NCBI GenBank assembly: GCA_955652245.1
Contig: CATPAV010000138.1
Location: forward strand, 1 to 15,964
Source: an uncultured Candidatus Udaeobacter sp.
Lineage (GTDB): Bacteria; Verrucomicrobiota; Verrucomicrobiia; Chthoniobacterales; UBA10450
DNA length: 15,964 nt
Direction: 5' to 3'
Each line of letters opens with the position of its first letter. Position 1 is the stretch's first letter. The notes under the pieces were generated by a model. The model had not been told where the DNA came from. It saw only the letters and a program-made list of their open reading frames with translations, and made no database searches. Positions 6,852 to 13,390 of the stretch are shown here, one piece after another. The position numbers and the translations under genes were made by a program.

Positions 6852-8024
6852 ATGAAATTGGACGCGGAGGAACTGAAAAACCGAATCGCGCCACTTTTTG
6901 AAGAGAACTTTACGCGCTTCGGGGAATTAGGCGCTGCGGTTTCCATTTGGCAAAATGGGAAACCAGTTGTCGATCTTTGCGGCGGCTTTCGCGATGCGCG
7001 TCGCGAGCATCTGTGGACGTCAGATACCATCGTTCTCGTTTGGTCGGCAACGAAAGGAATCGGCAGCGCGTGTGTGCTGCATGTCTTGCAAGAGCACAAG
7101 ATCGACATCGACCAACGCGTGGCCGAGTTCTGGCCGGAGTTTGCGCAAGTCGGCAAAGAAAAGATCACGCTCGCGCAACTGTTGTCGCATCAGGCCGGAC
7201 TTTGTGCGCTCGATCGACGAGTCGATGTCCTCGACTACGGCGCAGTCATTCGCGCGCTGGAAGAACAAGCGCCGTTGTGGCCGCCCGGAACCGCGCATGG
7301 TTATCACGCCCGTACCTTTGGTTTTCTCCTCGATGAACTCGTACGCCGCACCGCTGGGAAACCGCTGGCAGAATATTGGCGAGAGATTTTTGGCGAACCT
7401 CTCAAACTCGATCTTTGGATTGGTTTGCCAGAAAGAGAGAATCCTCGCGTGGCAACGATGTATGCCGTCAAAGCCGGCAAACCGCCGGAGCCGAAACAAT
7501 TTTATACCGATTTAATCACGCCCAGCACGCTGGCGCGCAAGACATTCACTTCTCCTTATGGATTGCACGCGGTCAACTCGATGAACAACATTTCGGTCCG
7601 TGCGCAACCGATTGTTTCCTTCGGTGGAATCGGCAGTGCATCTTCGCTGGCGAAATTTTACGCGATGCTCGCAAACGGCGGTGCATGGGAAGATCGGCAA
7701 TTCTTTTCGCACGAAACTTTGCGTTGGATGACGACCACGCTAGCCGATGGCATCGATCGCGTCTTTCAAATACCAACTGCATTTTCTGCCGGCTTCATGA
7801 AAGATTCGCAACAATCAATGCGGCGCATCTTCGGAAGAACCTGTCCTGAGCGTCAGTCGAATGGATTGACATCTTCATTTGGGCACCCCGGTGCAGGCGG
7901 AAGCCACGCCTTTGCTGATCCGGAAAACAAAATCGCATTTGCTTACGTGATGAACCAAATGGAGCAATCGCTGCTCCCTAACGAGAAATCATTGCGGCTC
8001 GTGGATGCAATTTATGAACGGTAG
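6852..8024 (+). CDS. Serine hydrolase, beta-lactamase/EstB-like family
   Basis: A 390-aa member of the class C beta-lactamase-like serine hydrolases (Pfam Beta-lactamase), which include esterases, DD-peptidases and EstB. The nucleophile motif SxxK is SATK at 65-68 (VLVWSATKG). The YxN-equivalent is Tyr151 in HGYHARTFGFLLDELVRR, the EstB-like YHA form. The C-terminal FGHPGAGGSHAF (343-354) matches the HxG-type strand of this group. No signal peptide is visible, so it is probably an intracellular esterase or amidase; the substrate is unknown. The start chosen is ATG 6852; the longer frame from 6768 overlaps pepF and reads as random sequence. Residues 331-336 (CPERQS) come from an in-frame copy of the interspersed repeat. 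It sits just before the FGHPGAGGS strand in a presumably variable loop, so the protein may still be functional. Confidence 0.88.
   Translation: MKLDAEELKNRIAPLFEENFTRFGELGAAVSIWQNGKPVVDLCGGFRDARREHLWTSDTIVLVWSATKGIGSACVLHVLQEHKIDIDQRVAEFWPEFAQVGKEKITLAQLLSHQAGLCALDRRVDVLDYGAVIRALEEQAPLWPPGTAHGYHARTFGFLLDELVRRTAGKPLAEYWREIFGEPLKLDLWIGLPERENPRVATMYAVKAGKPPEPKQFYTDLITPSTLARKTFTSPYGLHAVNSMNNISVRAQPIVSFGGIGSASSLAKFYAMLANGGAWEDRQFFSHETLRWMTTTLADGIDRVFQIPTAFSAGFMKDSQQSMRRIFGRTCPERQSNGLTSSFGHPGAGGSHAFADPENKIAFAYVMNQMEQSLLPNEKSLRLVDAIYER
7842..7864 (+). repeat. Short interspersed repeat, copy 2, inside the serine hydrolase gene
   Basis: TGTCCTGAGCGTCAGTCGAA matches copy 1 (TGTCCCGAGCGAAGTCGAA) with one C/T change and one extra base in the centre. 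It is translated in frame as CPERQSNG within the hydrolase gene and does not break the frame. Finding the same core inside one gene and at the end of another argues for a dispersed element rather than chance. Confidence 0.55.
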
Positions 8025-8038
8025 TCGCACTGCTATGA

Positions 8039-8057
8039 CGCGCGGAGCACACGCGCG
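8039..8057. other. Small hairpin between convergent genes
   Basis: Arms CGCGCG (8039-8044 and 8052-8057) around a 7-base loop lie just after the serine hydrolase stop. The rest of the 141-base gap to the convergent yjbQ stop shows nothing else. Neither side has a T-run, so it is a weak candidate for transcript-end structure. Confidence 0.25.
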
Positions 8058-8165
8058 AAAACTCTTCTCGCTCTGATGGTGGATCGAGCAGTCCCTTGCT
8101 CGGTGCTAAATTAGCGTGCCTTTGGGCGCCATATTTATATCGCCCGTCGGAGCGCGCGATCCACC

Positions 8166-8585
8166 TCACTCACCAATTATCGTGGTGGAAAGTTTTCGGC
8201 GATGCGGCGCGTCGCGGTGTTCGAAGAGAAAAATTCCCTGCCAGGTTCCGAGCTGCATTTTTCCGTCCACAATCGGGATCGTCTCGCTCGTTCGCGTCAA
8301 AACCATGCGGATGTGGGAGGGCATGTCATCGCTGCCTTCCGACCAGTGCGTAAAATAATCGGTATCTTCTGGCACGAGGCGGTTGAAGAATTCCTCGAGG
8401 TCGCGCCGCGCGGTTGGATCGGCATTTTCCATAACAATCACACTGCAACTGGTGTGCTGAACAAAGACCGTGACCGTCCCGCTGCGCAAGCCGCACTTGT
8501 CGATCTTGCGTTGAATTTCGTCGGTAATTTCGTACGTACCTTTGCCATTTGTTTGGACAGAGAAATAGCCCGTCTCAATGTGCAC
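8166..8585 (-). CDS. yjbQ: YjbQ/UPF0047 family protein (secondary thiamine-phosphate synthase-like)
   Basis: A 139-aa protein matching UPF0047 over its whole length. Family signatures are QHTSCSVIVMENADPTARRD (43-62), DDMPSHIRMVLT (86-97) and GTWQGIFLFEHRD (113-125), ending in the usual IGE. The conserved His residues of the trimeric fold (H44, H91, H123) are present. Family members can supply weak thiamine-phosphate synthase activity in E. coli, but the true physiological role is unsettled. The start is GTG at 8585, immediately followed by a conserved N-terminus; no ATG lies nearby. It lies 17 bases downstream of the alpha/beta hydrolase on the same strand, so the two are probably co-transcribed. 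Confidence 0.93.
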   Translation of the reverse strand: MHIETGYFSVQTNGKGTYEITDEIQRKIDKCGLRSGTVTVFVQHTSCSVIVMENADPTARRDLEEFFNRLVPEDTDYFTHWSEGSDDMPSHIRMVLTRTSETIPIVDGKMQLGTWQGIFLFEHRDAPHRRKLSTTIIGE

Positions 8586-8602
8586 AGATCAAATCCCCAT
8601 CG

Positions 8603-9586
8603 TTACGGATTCGCCTCGGGCGGTTGATAAAGATCCGGGATAGCCGCAATGAGGGAATCTGACAGCGGCCTGAGCTTCAGTTGCTCGGTCAGAAATTGAA
8701 TGCGGTCGCGGCGGGCCACGGCATTGAGCACGTGGGGCGCGTCGTAAATCTTGAGGCGTTTTGGTTCGCTGACGATCTTTTCGTATTCGCGAATACGCTC
8801 CGGCGTAAAATACTTCTCCTTGCCGTATTGAAGAAAGACAAAGGCTGGGCCGGCGTGCGCGACGTACTTGCCCGGATCAATCCAGGCGTACTTCTTTACG
8901 AAAGCGTCGTATCTTTCCGGCCCGACTTTCAGGCGATGTTCCTGCTCTTCCTTTGATTGAAGATCGACTTCATCTGACAATGATCCAGCCATCAAGACGA
9001 AGGCCTTGAATCGCCGATCCGTTCCGCTCAGAATCGCCCCGGCCGAAGCATGGTAACTGTGGCCGACGAATGCGATGCGCTTCGGGTCGACGTCCTCGCG
9101 CGCAAGCAACAGATCAAGCCCGCAACGCATATCGACCACCGCCTGCACCATGTCAGTAATCTGTTGCTCGTTCAGCGGTTCGTTGTTTGTCACGTGACCC
9201 GGACGCGCGATTGGCCCATCGGGCAAAAGCGACACCACGCCCGCCTGCGCCAGCGCAATCGCTTCATCGAGAAACTCTTTACGATTGCGCATCGGCGAGT
9301 TCTCCCAATACCAATGGCCCCAAATCACAGCCGGGAACGGCCCTTTTCCTTTCGGCACAATGAGATAAGCGGGCACAACACCACCTTTCGGACTGGCACA
9401 AGTGGTGTCGTAGATAAACGCGTGCTCCCGCTCCTCCGCGCCGATCTGCTTCATTTCGATCGGTGCCTTTTGATCGTAATCAAAATGACGAAGCATCTCG
9501 GCATCTTGCGCGAGCGTGCGACCTGTCCCAGCGAGAACGTTCCCGACCCACAGAGTCAGCTGAGAAATGACAAATAGTCGCTTCAT
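8603..9586 (-). CDS. Secreted alpha/beta hydrolase (dienelactone-hydrolase-like)
   Basis: A 327-aa protein from ATG 9586, where an N-terminal signal peptide begins (KRLFVISQLTLWVGNVLAG, likely cleaved near TLAQ-D). A 12-residue upstream extension to 9622 would mask the signal and is not used. The body is an alpha/beta hydrolase: an oxyanion-hole strand PAVIWGHWYWENS, the nucleophile elbow GHSYHAS with Ser at 177, and the late His in DAPHVLN (about 285). The expected acid after strand 7 falls in FLQYGKEKYFTPER, where a Glu (about 257) occupies the place in which relatives commonly have Asp. The enzyme is probably exported to the periplasm. It resembles acetyl-xylan esterase/dienelactone hydrolase-like proteins, but the substrate is unknown. 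yjbQ follows after 17 bases. Confidence 0.85.
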   Translation of the reverse strand: MKRLFVISQLTLWVGNVLAGTGRTLAQDAEMLRHFDYDQKAPIEMKQIGAEEREHAFIYDTTCASPKGGVVPAYLIVPKGKGPFPAVIWGHWYWENSPMRNRKEFLDEAIALAQAGVVSLLPDGPIARPGHVTNNEPLNEQQITDMVQAVVDMRCGLDLLLAREDVDPKRIAFVGHSYHASAGAILSGTDRRFKAFVLMAGSLSDEVDLQSKEEQEHRLKVGPERYDAFVKKYAWIDPGKYVAHAGPAFVFLQYGKEKYFTPERIREYEKIVSEPKRLKIYDAPHVLNAVARRDRIQFLTEQLKLRPLSDSLIAAIPDLYQPPEANP

Positions 9587-9670
9587 GGGCGCAACAATCC
9601 GCGAGGTCGGATTTGCCCGCAAATGCAGAGTCCCGAGTGAACTGACAACGCCGGTCGAACCAGCGAGACG

Positions 9671-10255
9671 TTGATCTTTTGCTCAGGCAATGGCCTAATA
9701 ACTTTGCCAAGGCAAGGTGACTTGGAGCGCGTGTTATTTGATGAAACGGCGATTCATCGCCGGCTGGATCAGATCGCTGCGCAAATCTCAAGCGATTATC
9801 GCGATCGCGATCTGACGGTGATCGCCATCTTGAATAGGATCTTGATTTTTATGGCGGCCTTGTTGCGGCGGGTTCCGCTTCCGTTGAAGCTGGATTGCCT
9901 TACTGTGGCGAGTTATCACGGAAAAGCGCAAACAAGCGGCGATGTTGTTTTTAAGCAGGTTTCAGTGCCCGACGTGGTTGGTCGGCATATTCTTCTTCTC
10001 GATGACATTTTGGACAGCGGTCACGCACTGGCAGCCGTTCGCGGCAAGTTGGCAACGGCCAACTCGTGCACCATCCGAGTTTGCGTTTTGCTTAGCAAAA
10101 AGAAGGAGCGCGCACGGTATGTTGATGCCGATTACGTCGAGTTCGAAATTGAAGACGAGTTTGTGGTCGGCTACGGGCTCGATTTCAAGGAACAGTATCG
10201 CAATCTTCCAAACGTCGGGGTGCTGCGAAAGGAATTGATCGCGCAAGAAAGCTGA
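9671..10255 (+). CDS. hpt: Hypoxanthine phosphoribosyltransferase-family protein
   Basis: Purine-salvage phosphoribosyltransferase that would convert hypoxanthine/guanine plus PRPP to IMP/GMP. The PRPP-binding motif is LLLDDILDSGHAL (108-120), equivalent to the usual VEDIIDTG. The catalytic flexible-loop region is VASYHGKAQTSGDV (79-92). The base-binding C-terminus EFVVGYGLDFKEQYRNLP (163-180) is nearly canonical. One oddity is the PPi loop: the LKG (cis-peptide) triplet normally found at the end of the first strand is LNR here (54-56, AILNRILIF). No ATG is available near the start. TTG 9671 gives the longest frame, while TTG 9704 or 9722 would place the family-like DLERVLFDE at the N-terminus. 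The moaD-like gene begins 5 bases downstream. Confidence 0.85.
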   Translation: MIFCSGNGLITLPRQGDLERVLFDETAIHRRLDQIAAQISSDYRDRDLTVIAILNRILIFMAALLRRVPLPLKLDCLTVASYHGKAQTSGDVVFKQVSVPDVVGRHILLLDDILDSGHALAAVRGKLATANSCTIRVCVLLSKKKERARYVDADYVEFEIEDEFVVGYGLDFKEQYRNLPNVGVLRKELIAQES

Positions 10256-10260
10256 TCCCG

Positions 10261-10506
10261 ATGAATGTTCGCGTGCAATTTTATGCGCAATTGCGCGATT
10301 TGGTCGGCGCATCGGAATTCAATGTCGATCTTCCAGACAGATCTGCGGTGGGCGACCTGCTGGCGAAGGTTTATGAGCGTACACCCGCATTGCGTTCGCG
10401 CGACAAAAGCATCCTCATCGGTGCAGGCGTGGAATTTGTCGATCGCAATTACGAATTAAAACCGGGCGAGGAGATTTCGATCATGCCACCCGTGCAGGGA
10501 GGCTGA
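10261..10506 (+). CDS. moaD: MoaD/ThiS-family sulfur carrier (molybdopterin synthase small subunit-like)
   Basis: An 81-aa ubiquitin-fold protein ending in Gly-Gly (MPPVQGG), the tail that is adenylated and thiocarboxylated. The MoaD form is recognisable from VQFYAQLRDLVGASEF at the N-terminus, the VGDLLAKVYERTP helix, and ELKPGEEISIMPPVQGG at the end. In molybdenum-cofactor synthesis it would pair with MoaE, but no MoaE, MoaA or MoeB gene is in the window. An alternative role as a sulfur carrier for another pathway cannot be excluded. ATG 10261 lies 5 bases after the hpt stop, so the pair is probably translationally linked. Confidence 0.85.
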   Translation: MNVRVQFYAQLRDLVGASEFNVDLPDRSAVGDLLAKVYERTPALRSRDKSILIGAGVEFVDRNYELKPGEEISIMPPVQGG

Positions 10507-10580
10507 TCGGATTTCTGTCACAACAGTAAGAGATTTGCTCGGCCATCGCGGGCGCGCGGTAGTTGCTTGTCGCGTTGCCG

Positions 10581-10607
10581 ACAGGGGCTGCCTGGCTGGC
10601 AGCCTGT
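10581..10607. terminator. Hairpin between convergent moaD and yajQ, possible bidirectional terminator
   Basis: Perfect 7-bp arms GGCTGCC (10586-10592) and GGCAGCC (10598-10604) flank a 5-base loop. They are extended by ACA/TGT with a GG bulge. The structure sits in the 112-base gap where both transcripts should end. There is no T-run on either strand, so it may only be a transcript-end stabiliser. Confidence 0.4.
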
Positions 10608-10618
10608 GCGCCCAGAAG

Positions 10619-11104
10619 TCAGTCGCGGAAATTTTTGAAATTGGTGGCGACACTGAAGTCACGGCTCCGCACAAATTGGATTACAGCTTGCAAGTCGTCT
10701 TTCTTTTTTCCGGTGACGCGAATTTGTCGATCTTGCAACTGGCTCTGCACTTTGAATCCGTGTGATTTGATCGCCTGGATGATTTCCTTGGCTTTATTCC
10801 CCTCGAGCCCCTGCTGAATTTTTAATTCCTGCCGGGCGTGTCCGACGGATGAGATCGCAGGCTCAACCTGTTCGATGTTACGAAGATCGACGCCCCGTTT
10901 GGAAAGTTTGCCGATCACAATTTCACGCAATCCTCGCAGCCGGGCGGCGTCTTCGGCAATGAGCGTGATTTTGTCTTTCTCGCCGAGAATTTCAGCTGCT
11001 GTACCCCTGAAATCAAAACGCGTCGCAAGCTCTTTGCGCGCTTGATTGAGCGCGTTATCAAGTTCCTGTTTGTCCACTTCGGAGACGATGTCGAAAGAGG
11101 GCAT
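10619..11104 (-). CDS. yajQ: YajQ family nucleotide/cyclic-di-GMP-binding protein
   Basis: A 161-aa YajQ (UPF0234) protein. It shows the defining start MPSFDIVSEVDKQELDNA, the segment TRFDFRGTAAEI, the middle VGHARQELKIQQGLEGNKAK (split across about 87-106), IKSHGFKVQSQLQDRQIRVTGKKKDDLQ in parts, and the C-terminal VRSRDF...NFKNFRD. YajQ has two ferredoxin-like domains. In Xanthomonas it binds cyclic-di-GMP and works with a LysR-type regulator; no such partner is nearby. The start is ATG 11104. It is the last gene of a minus-strand group, 43 bases downstream of the lipoprotein gene, and ends convergent to moaD. Confidence 0.95.
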   Translation of the reverse strand: MPSFDIVSEVDKQELDNALNQARKELATRFDFRGTAAEILGEKDKITLIAEDAARLRGLREIVIGKLSKRGVDLRNIEQVEPAISSVGHARQELKIQQGLEGNKAKEIIQAIKSHGFKVQSQLQDRQIRVTGKKKDDLQAVIQFVRSRDFSVATNFKNFRD

Positions 11105-11147
11105 TTGCGAGGTATTCTAAATTCTGAACTTTTGGGCGCAACCAGCG

Positions 11148-11948
11148 TCAGGGGTTTTGCTCCACAACTTTGATGTTACCTTCGGTCGCGCGCATTCTGA
11201 TTTGGGCTTCGCCGCCGCCGTTGACTAACACATCGACTTTGGTCATCGCTTGCGCGCGGTGCTCTCCCACGGCGGTGAAGTCGCTCGCAATTTTTCCTTG
11301 GACCGTTTCCGCAATTAGATGAAAAGCGCCGTCACTCGGAAGGAAGGCCCACGCATTTCCATCGGTGATCTTCGTTTGGACGGAAAATTTGCCTGGCTCC
11401 CACCATTCATAAGCCAAAGTAAAGGTGCCACGGCCCACCGTGACATCCACATTACTGAAGCAGTTGTGAACGAAGAGCCGGCCAGTTCCCAAGCGGGCGT
11501 GGACGCTTTGTCCGCGCATTTCCTCGACCGAGACTTCGCCATTAGCCAATTCCAATCGCGATATGCTGGCGGTATCGGGAACGACGATGGTGTAATCGAC
11601 CGTCCCGGACCGGTCACGCAGACTCCACGTCGGTTCTCTAGGAAAAGTTGTTTCGATTGCAACTGTGCCTGGCTGCACAGAAACATCGACCGCGATCTGC
11701 TTCAGCCGCTTGGCCGAATAAGCTCTCTTGATCGCCTGCAACGTCATTTCGTGTGCAGGTGAACCGTAAACCTGAATCGAACCATCAACGTTTTTGATGC
11801 TTATACTGGTCGTCGGTTCGATCTTATAAGATTGCTCGACCGTCTCCTCCAGAACGCGGTCACCCGCAGGGCCGCAGCCGATAAGTGACAACGAATATGC
11901 GACAAATATCAGGCGAAAGCTCTGTTGATTAAAAGTTGCCGATCGCAC
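11148..11948 (-). CDS. Predicted lipoprotein with DUF4097-like beta-strand repeats
   Basis: About 266 aa. The hydrophobic N-terminus (FRLIFVAYSLSLIGC) ends in a lipobox LIGC, so the mature protein should be lipid-anchored from Cys25. The body is made of short beta-strand repeats of the DUF4097 (putative adhesin/LiaG-like) kind: SISIKNVDGSIQVYG, ISRLELANGEVSVEEM, ARLGTGRLFVHN, VDVTVGRGTFTLAYE and AETVQGKIASDFT. Such proteins fold as a beta-solenoid; their function is unknown. The frame extends to TTG 11954, but GTG 11948 is a better start because GGTAGAG lies 8 bases ahead of it. The start region overlaps the end of a coding-like frame (11929-12090) on the same strand. yajQ follows downstream. 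Confidence 0.75.
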   Translation of the reverse strand: MRSATFNQQSFRLIFVAYSLSLIGCGPAGDRVLEETVEQSYKIEPTTSISIKNVDGSIQVYGSPAHEMTLQAIKRAYSAKRLKQIAVDVSVQPGTVAIETTFPREPTWSLRDRSGTVDYTIVVPDTASISRLELANGEVSVEEMRGQSVHARLGTGRLFVHNCFSNVDVTVGRGTFTLAYEWWEPGKFSVQTKITDGNAWAFLPSDGAFHLIAETVQGKIASDFTAVGEHRAQAMTKVDVLVNGGGEAQIRMRATEGNIKVVEQNP

Positions 11949-12090
11949 GAACAAACTCTACCAGAGCATGTGCGTTGTTAATCAAGGGAAGAAACGCGGT
12001 CAAAACGATCACCACAAAGAGTCCGGCTTCGCCCAGAAAATCGTGACGCGCTTCGTTTTTGAAATAGTTGCGGCTGATATCCCAGAGCGA
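11929..12090 (-). pseudogene. Coding-like membrane-protein frame without a canonical start
   Basis: Reading the minus strand into the stop at 11929-11931 gives a protein-like 53-residue segment. It has a polar start (SLWDISRNYFKNEARHDFLG) and then one clear transmembrane segment (AGLFVVIVLTAFLPLI), ending NNAHALVEFVRAIGNF. Codon choice resembles that of neighbouring genes. The stop lies just inside the lipoprotein gene, an overlap typical of coupled genes. However, no ATG, GTG or TTG lies upstream in this frame near the good sequence. The frame stays open well beyond 12250 but reads as non-coding there. It may be a gene whose start codon has decayed, one starting at a rare codon (such as ATC), or a remnant. 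I do not recognise the family. Confidence 0.4.
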
Positions 12091-12460
12091 TGGCGCTGAG
12101 ACCCGCGCACAGTTAGTGTCAAAACTTTCCAGCGCAACAGAATTTCCGCGGCGGAATAAATTTTTGCCAGCGTCGCAGGTTAGATTGTCAAAGATATTAG
12201 AGGAGGAAAAGAGGCAATTCGCAGTGGGGAAGCTTGGAAGATAAAGTCCCGTGGATGGGGGCCAAATCGAGGGATTTAGCCTCCCTTGGAGAGGCCGTGC
12301 GGACGGGCAAAAAATTGAACGGGATACGTCCGGTCACTGTCAGAAATGCGAAATATTTAACCTTGTTAAATACTTTTGAGAATGCTACAACGCGTGATCG
12401 ACAAGACGCCGGCGAATACCACTGACGGTACATTGTCGATCCAACCCCCCAAAATCATTG
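12091..12460. other. Intergenic region upstream of the sigma-factor gene
   Basis: There is no convincing gene in this 370-base stretch. It holds a possible nested hairpin (GGCC at 12260-12263 with 12293-12296, inner GAGG at 12269-12272 with CCTC at 12280-12283). A second possible hairpin has arms CGGACG (12300-12305) and CGTCCG (12327-12332). An AGGAGG at 12201-12206 is not followed by a useful start codon. The promoter candidate for the sigma gene lies near its right end. The left end should contain the promoter of the minus-strand lipoprotein group, which I could not pick out. Confidence 0.5.
12363..12391 (+). promoter_or_regulatory. Candidate sigma-70 promoter of the sigma-factor gene
   Basis: A -35-like TTGTTA (12363-12368, 4 of 6 to TTGACA) and a -10-like TACAAC (12386-12391, 4 of 6 to TATAAT) are separated by exactly 17 bases. 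A TGn extended -10 (TGC) directly precedes the -10. The predicted start near 12398 would leave a leader of about 60 bases. Confidence 0.4.
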
Positions 12461-13330
12461 ATGAAAAAGAGCTATATGGCTGCTGAAGATAGCGATACCG
12501 GAATTAAAATTTACCTGCGCGAGATCGGGCAAATCCCGCTCTTGACTCCGGAACAAGAAATTACTCTTGCCGCAAAGATCAAAAGGGGCGACCGCGAAGC
12601 GCGGGCGCTGATGATCCGTTCGAATCTGCGCCTCGTGGTCAAGATTGCGCATGATTACGCGAATCTCGGTTTACCGCTGCTTGACCTGATCTCCGAAGGA
12701 AACATCGGTCTAATGAAGGCAGTGGAGCGTTTTGATCCGGCGAAAGGCGGGAAGCTGAGCACGTACGCCGCGTGGTGGATCAAGCAATCGATCAAGCGGG
12801 CGCTAGCCAACCAGAGCAAGACAATCCGTCTGCCCGTTCACCTGGTGGACAAGATTTCCAAAATGCGCCGCGTTTCCTTGCAAATGAGCGAGGAGCTTGG
12901 CCGCGAGCCAACGGACGATGAACTGGGCGATGAGATTGGCATCGCAAGCGGAAAAGTTTCGCAGCTCAAGACTGTATCGATCCGGCCGGCTTCGCTCGAT
13001 GCGCCAATTAGCGATGACGATTCCACTGAGTTCGGCGAGATCGTTGGGGACGAGGAAGCCCAAACTCCGTTTGAGCTATTGCGCGACAAAAATCTTCGCA
13101 ATGAAGTCGGCGGTTTGCTTGATGTGCTCGACGATCGGGAGAAGAAAATCATTTTTCAACGCTTTGGATTGGACGGCGGTAAACCCAAAACGCTGGAAGA
13201 AGTCGGAAAGAAGTTCGGCGTTACGCGCGAACGCATCCGACAGTTGCAGAACATTGCGCTCTCGAAGCTCCGCCGCGCTCTGAGCAAGAAGGAGCGTCCG
13301 GTCGACGTTGAATTGCCGGTCGAAGCTTAG
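12461..13330 (+). CDS. RNA polymerase sigma-70 family factor (RpoD/RpoS-like, no region 1.1)
   Basis: A 289-aa sigma factor. Region 1.2 is at 13-45 (GIKIYLREIGQIPLLTPEQE). Region 2 is at 46-115, with core-binding LLDLISEGNIGLMKAVERFD and the -10-recognition segment STYAAWWIKQSIKRALANQ. Region 3 spans about 125-195, and region 4 is at 215-272 with the helix-turn-helix TLEEVGKKFGVTRERIRQLQ for -35 recognition. Region 1.1 and the large non-conserved insert of housekeeping RpoD are missing, so this is likely a group 2 (alternative, RpoS-like) factor, or the short primary type seen in some phyla. Regions 2.4 and 4.2 closely match primary sigma factors, so it should read promoters of the standard kind. 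ATG 12461 is used rather than TTG 12458; ATG 12476 is also possible. No ribosome binding site is evident. Confidence 0.93.
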   Translation: MKKSYMAAEDSDTGIKIYLREIGQIPLLTPEQEITLAAKIKRGDREARALMIRSNLRLVVKIAHDYANLGLPLLDLISEGNIGLMKAVERFDPAKGGKLSTYAAWWIKQSIKRALANQSKTIRLPVHLVDKISKMRRVSLQMSEELGREPTDDELGDEIGIASGKVSQLKTVSIRPASLDAPISDDDSTEFGEIVGDEEAQTPFELLRDKNLRNEVGGLLDVLDDREKKIIFQRFGLDGGKPKTLEEVGKKFGVTRERIRQLQNIALSKLRRALSKKERPVDVELPVEA

Positions 13331-13353
13331 ATCGACGGCAGCAAAGTCGTGTA

Positions 13354-13390
13354 AAAACGCGCCGACGAAAACGTCTGCGCGTTTTATTTT
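13354..13390. terminator. Bidirectional intrinsic terminator between sigma and pyk
   Basis: A 14-bp stem (AAAACGCGCCGACG at 13354-13367 with CGTCTGCGCGTTTT at 13372-13385) has a single C/T mismatch and an AAAA loop. On the plus strand the T-run TTTTATTTT follows. On the minus strand the complement of the A-run (TTTTT) follows. It fits the 53-base gap between two convergent genes, and its right arm touches the pyk stop codon. Confidence 0.85.

Noticed and set aside
12234..12425. Plus-strand frame of 63 codons upstream of the sigma gene.
   Set aside because: It starts at TTG without a ribosome binding site, resembles no family I know and overlaps the best promoter candidate; kept only as part of a low-interest finding.
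12197..12433. Minus-strand frame of 78 codons in the same gap.
   Set aside because: Its composition looks random and it lies in a different frame from the protein-like segment at 11929-12090.
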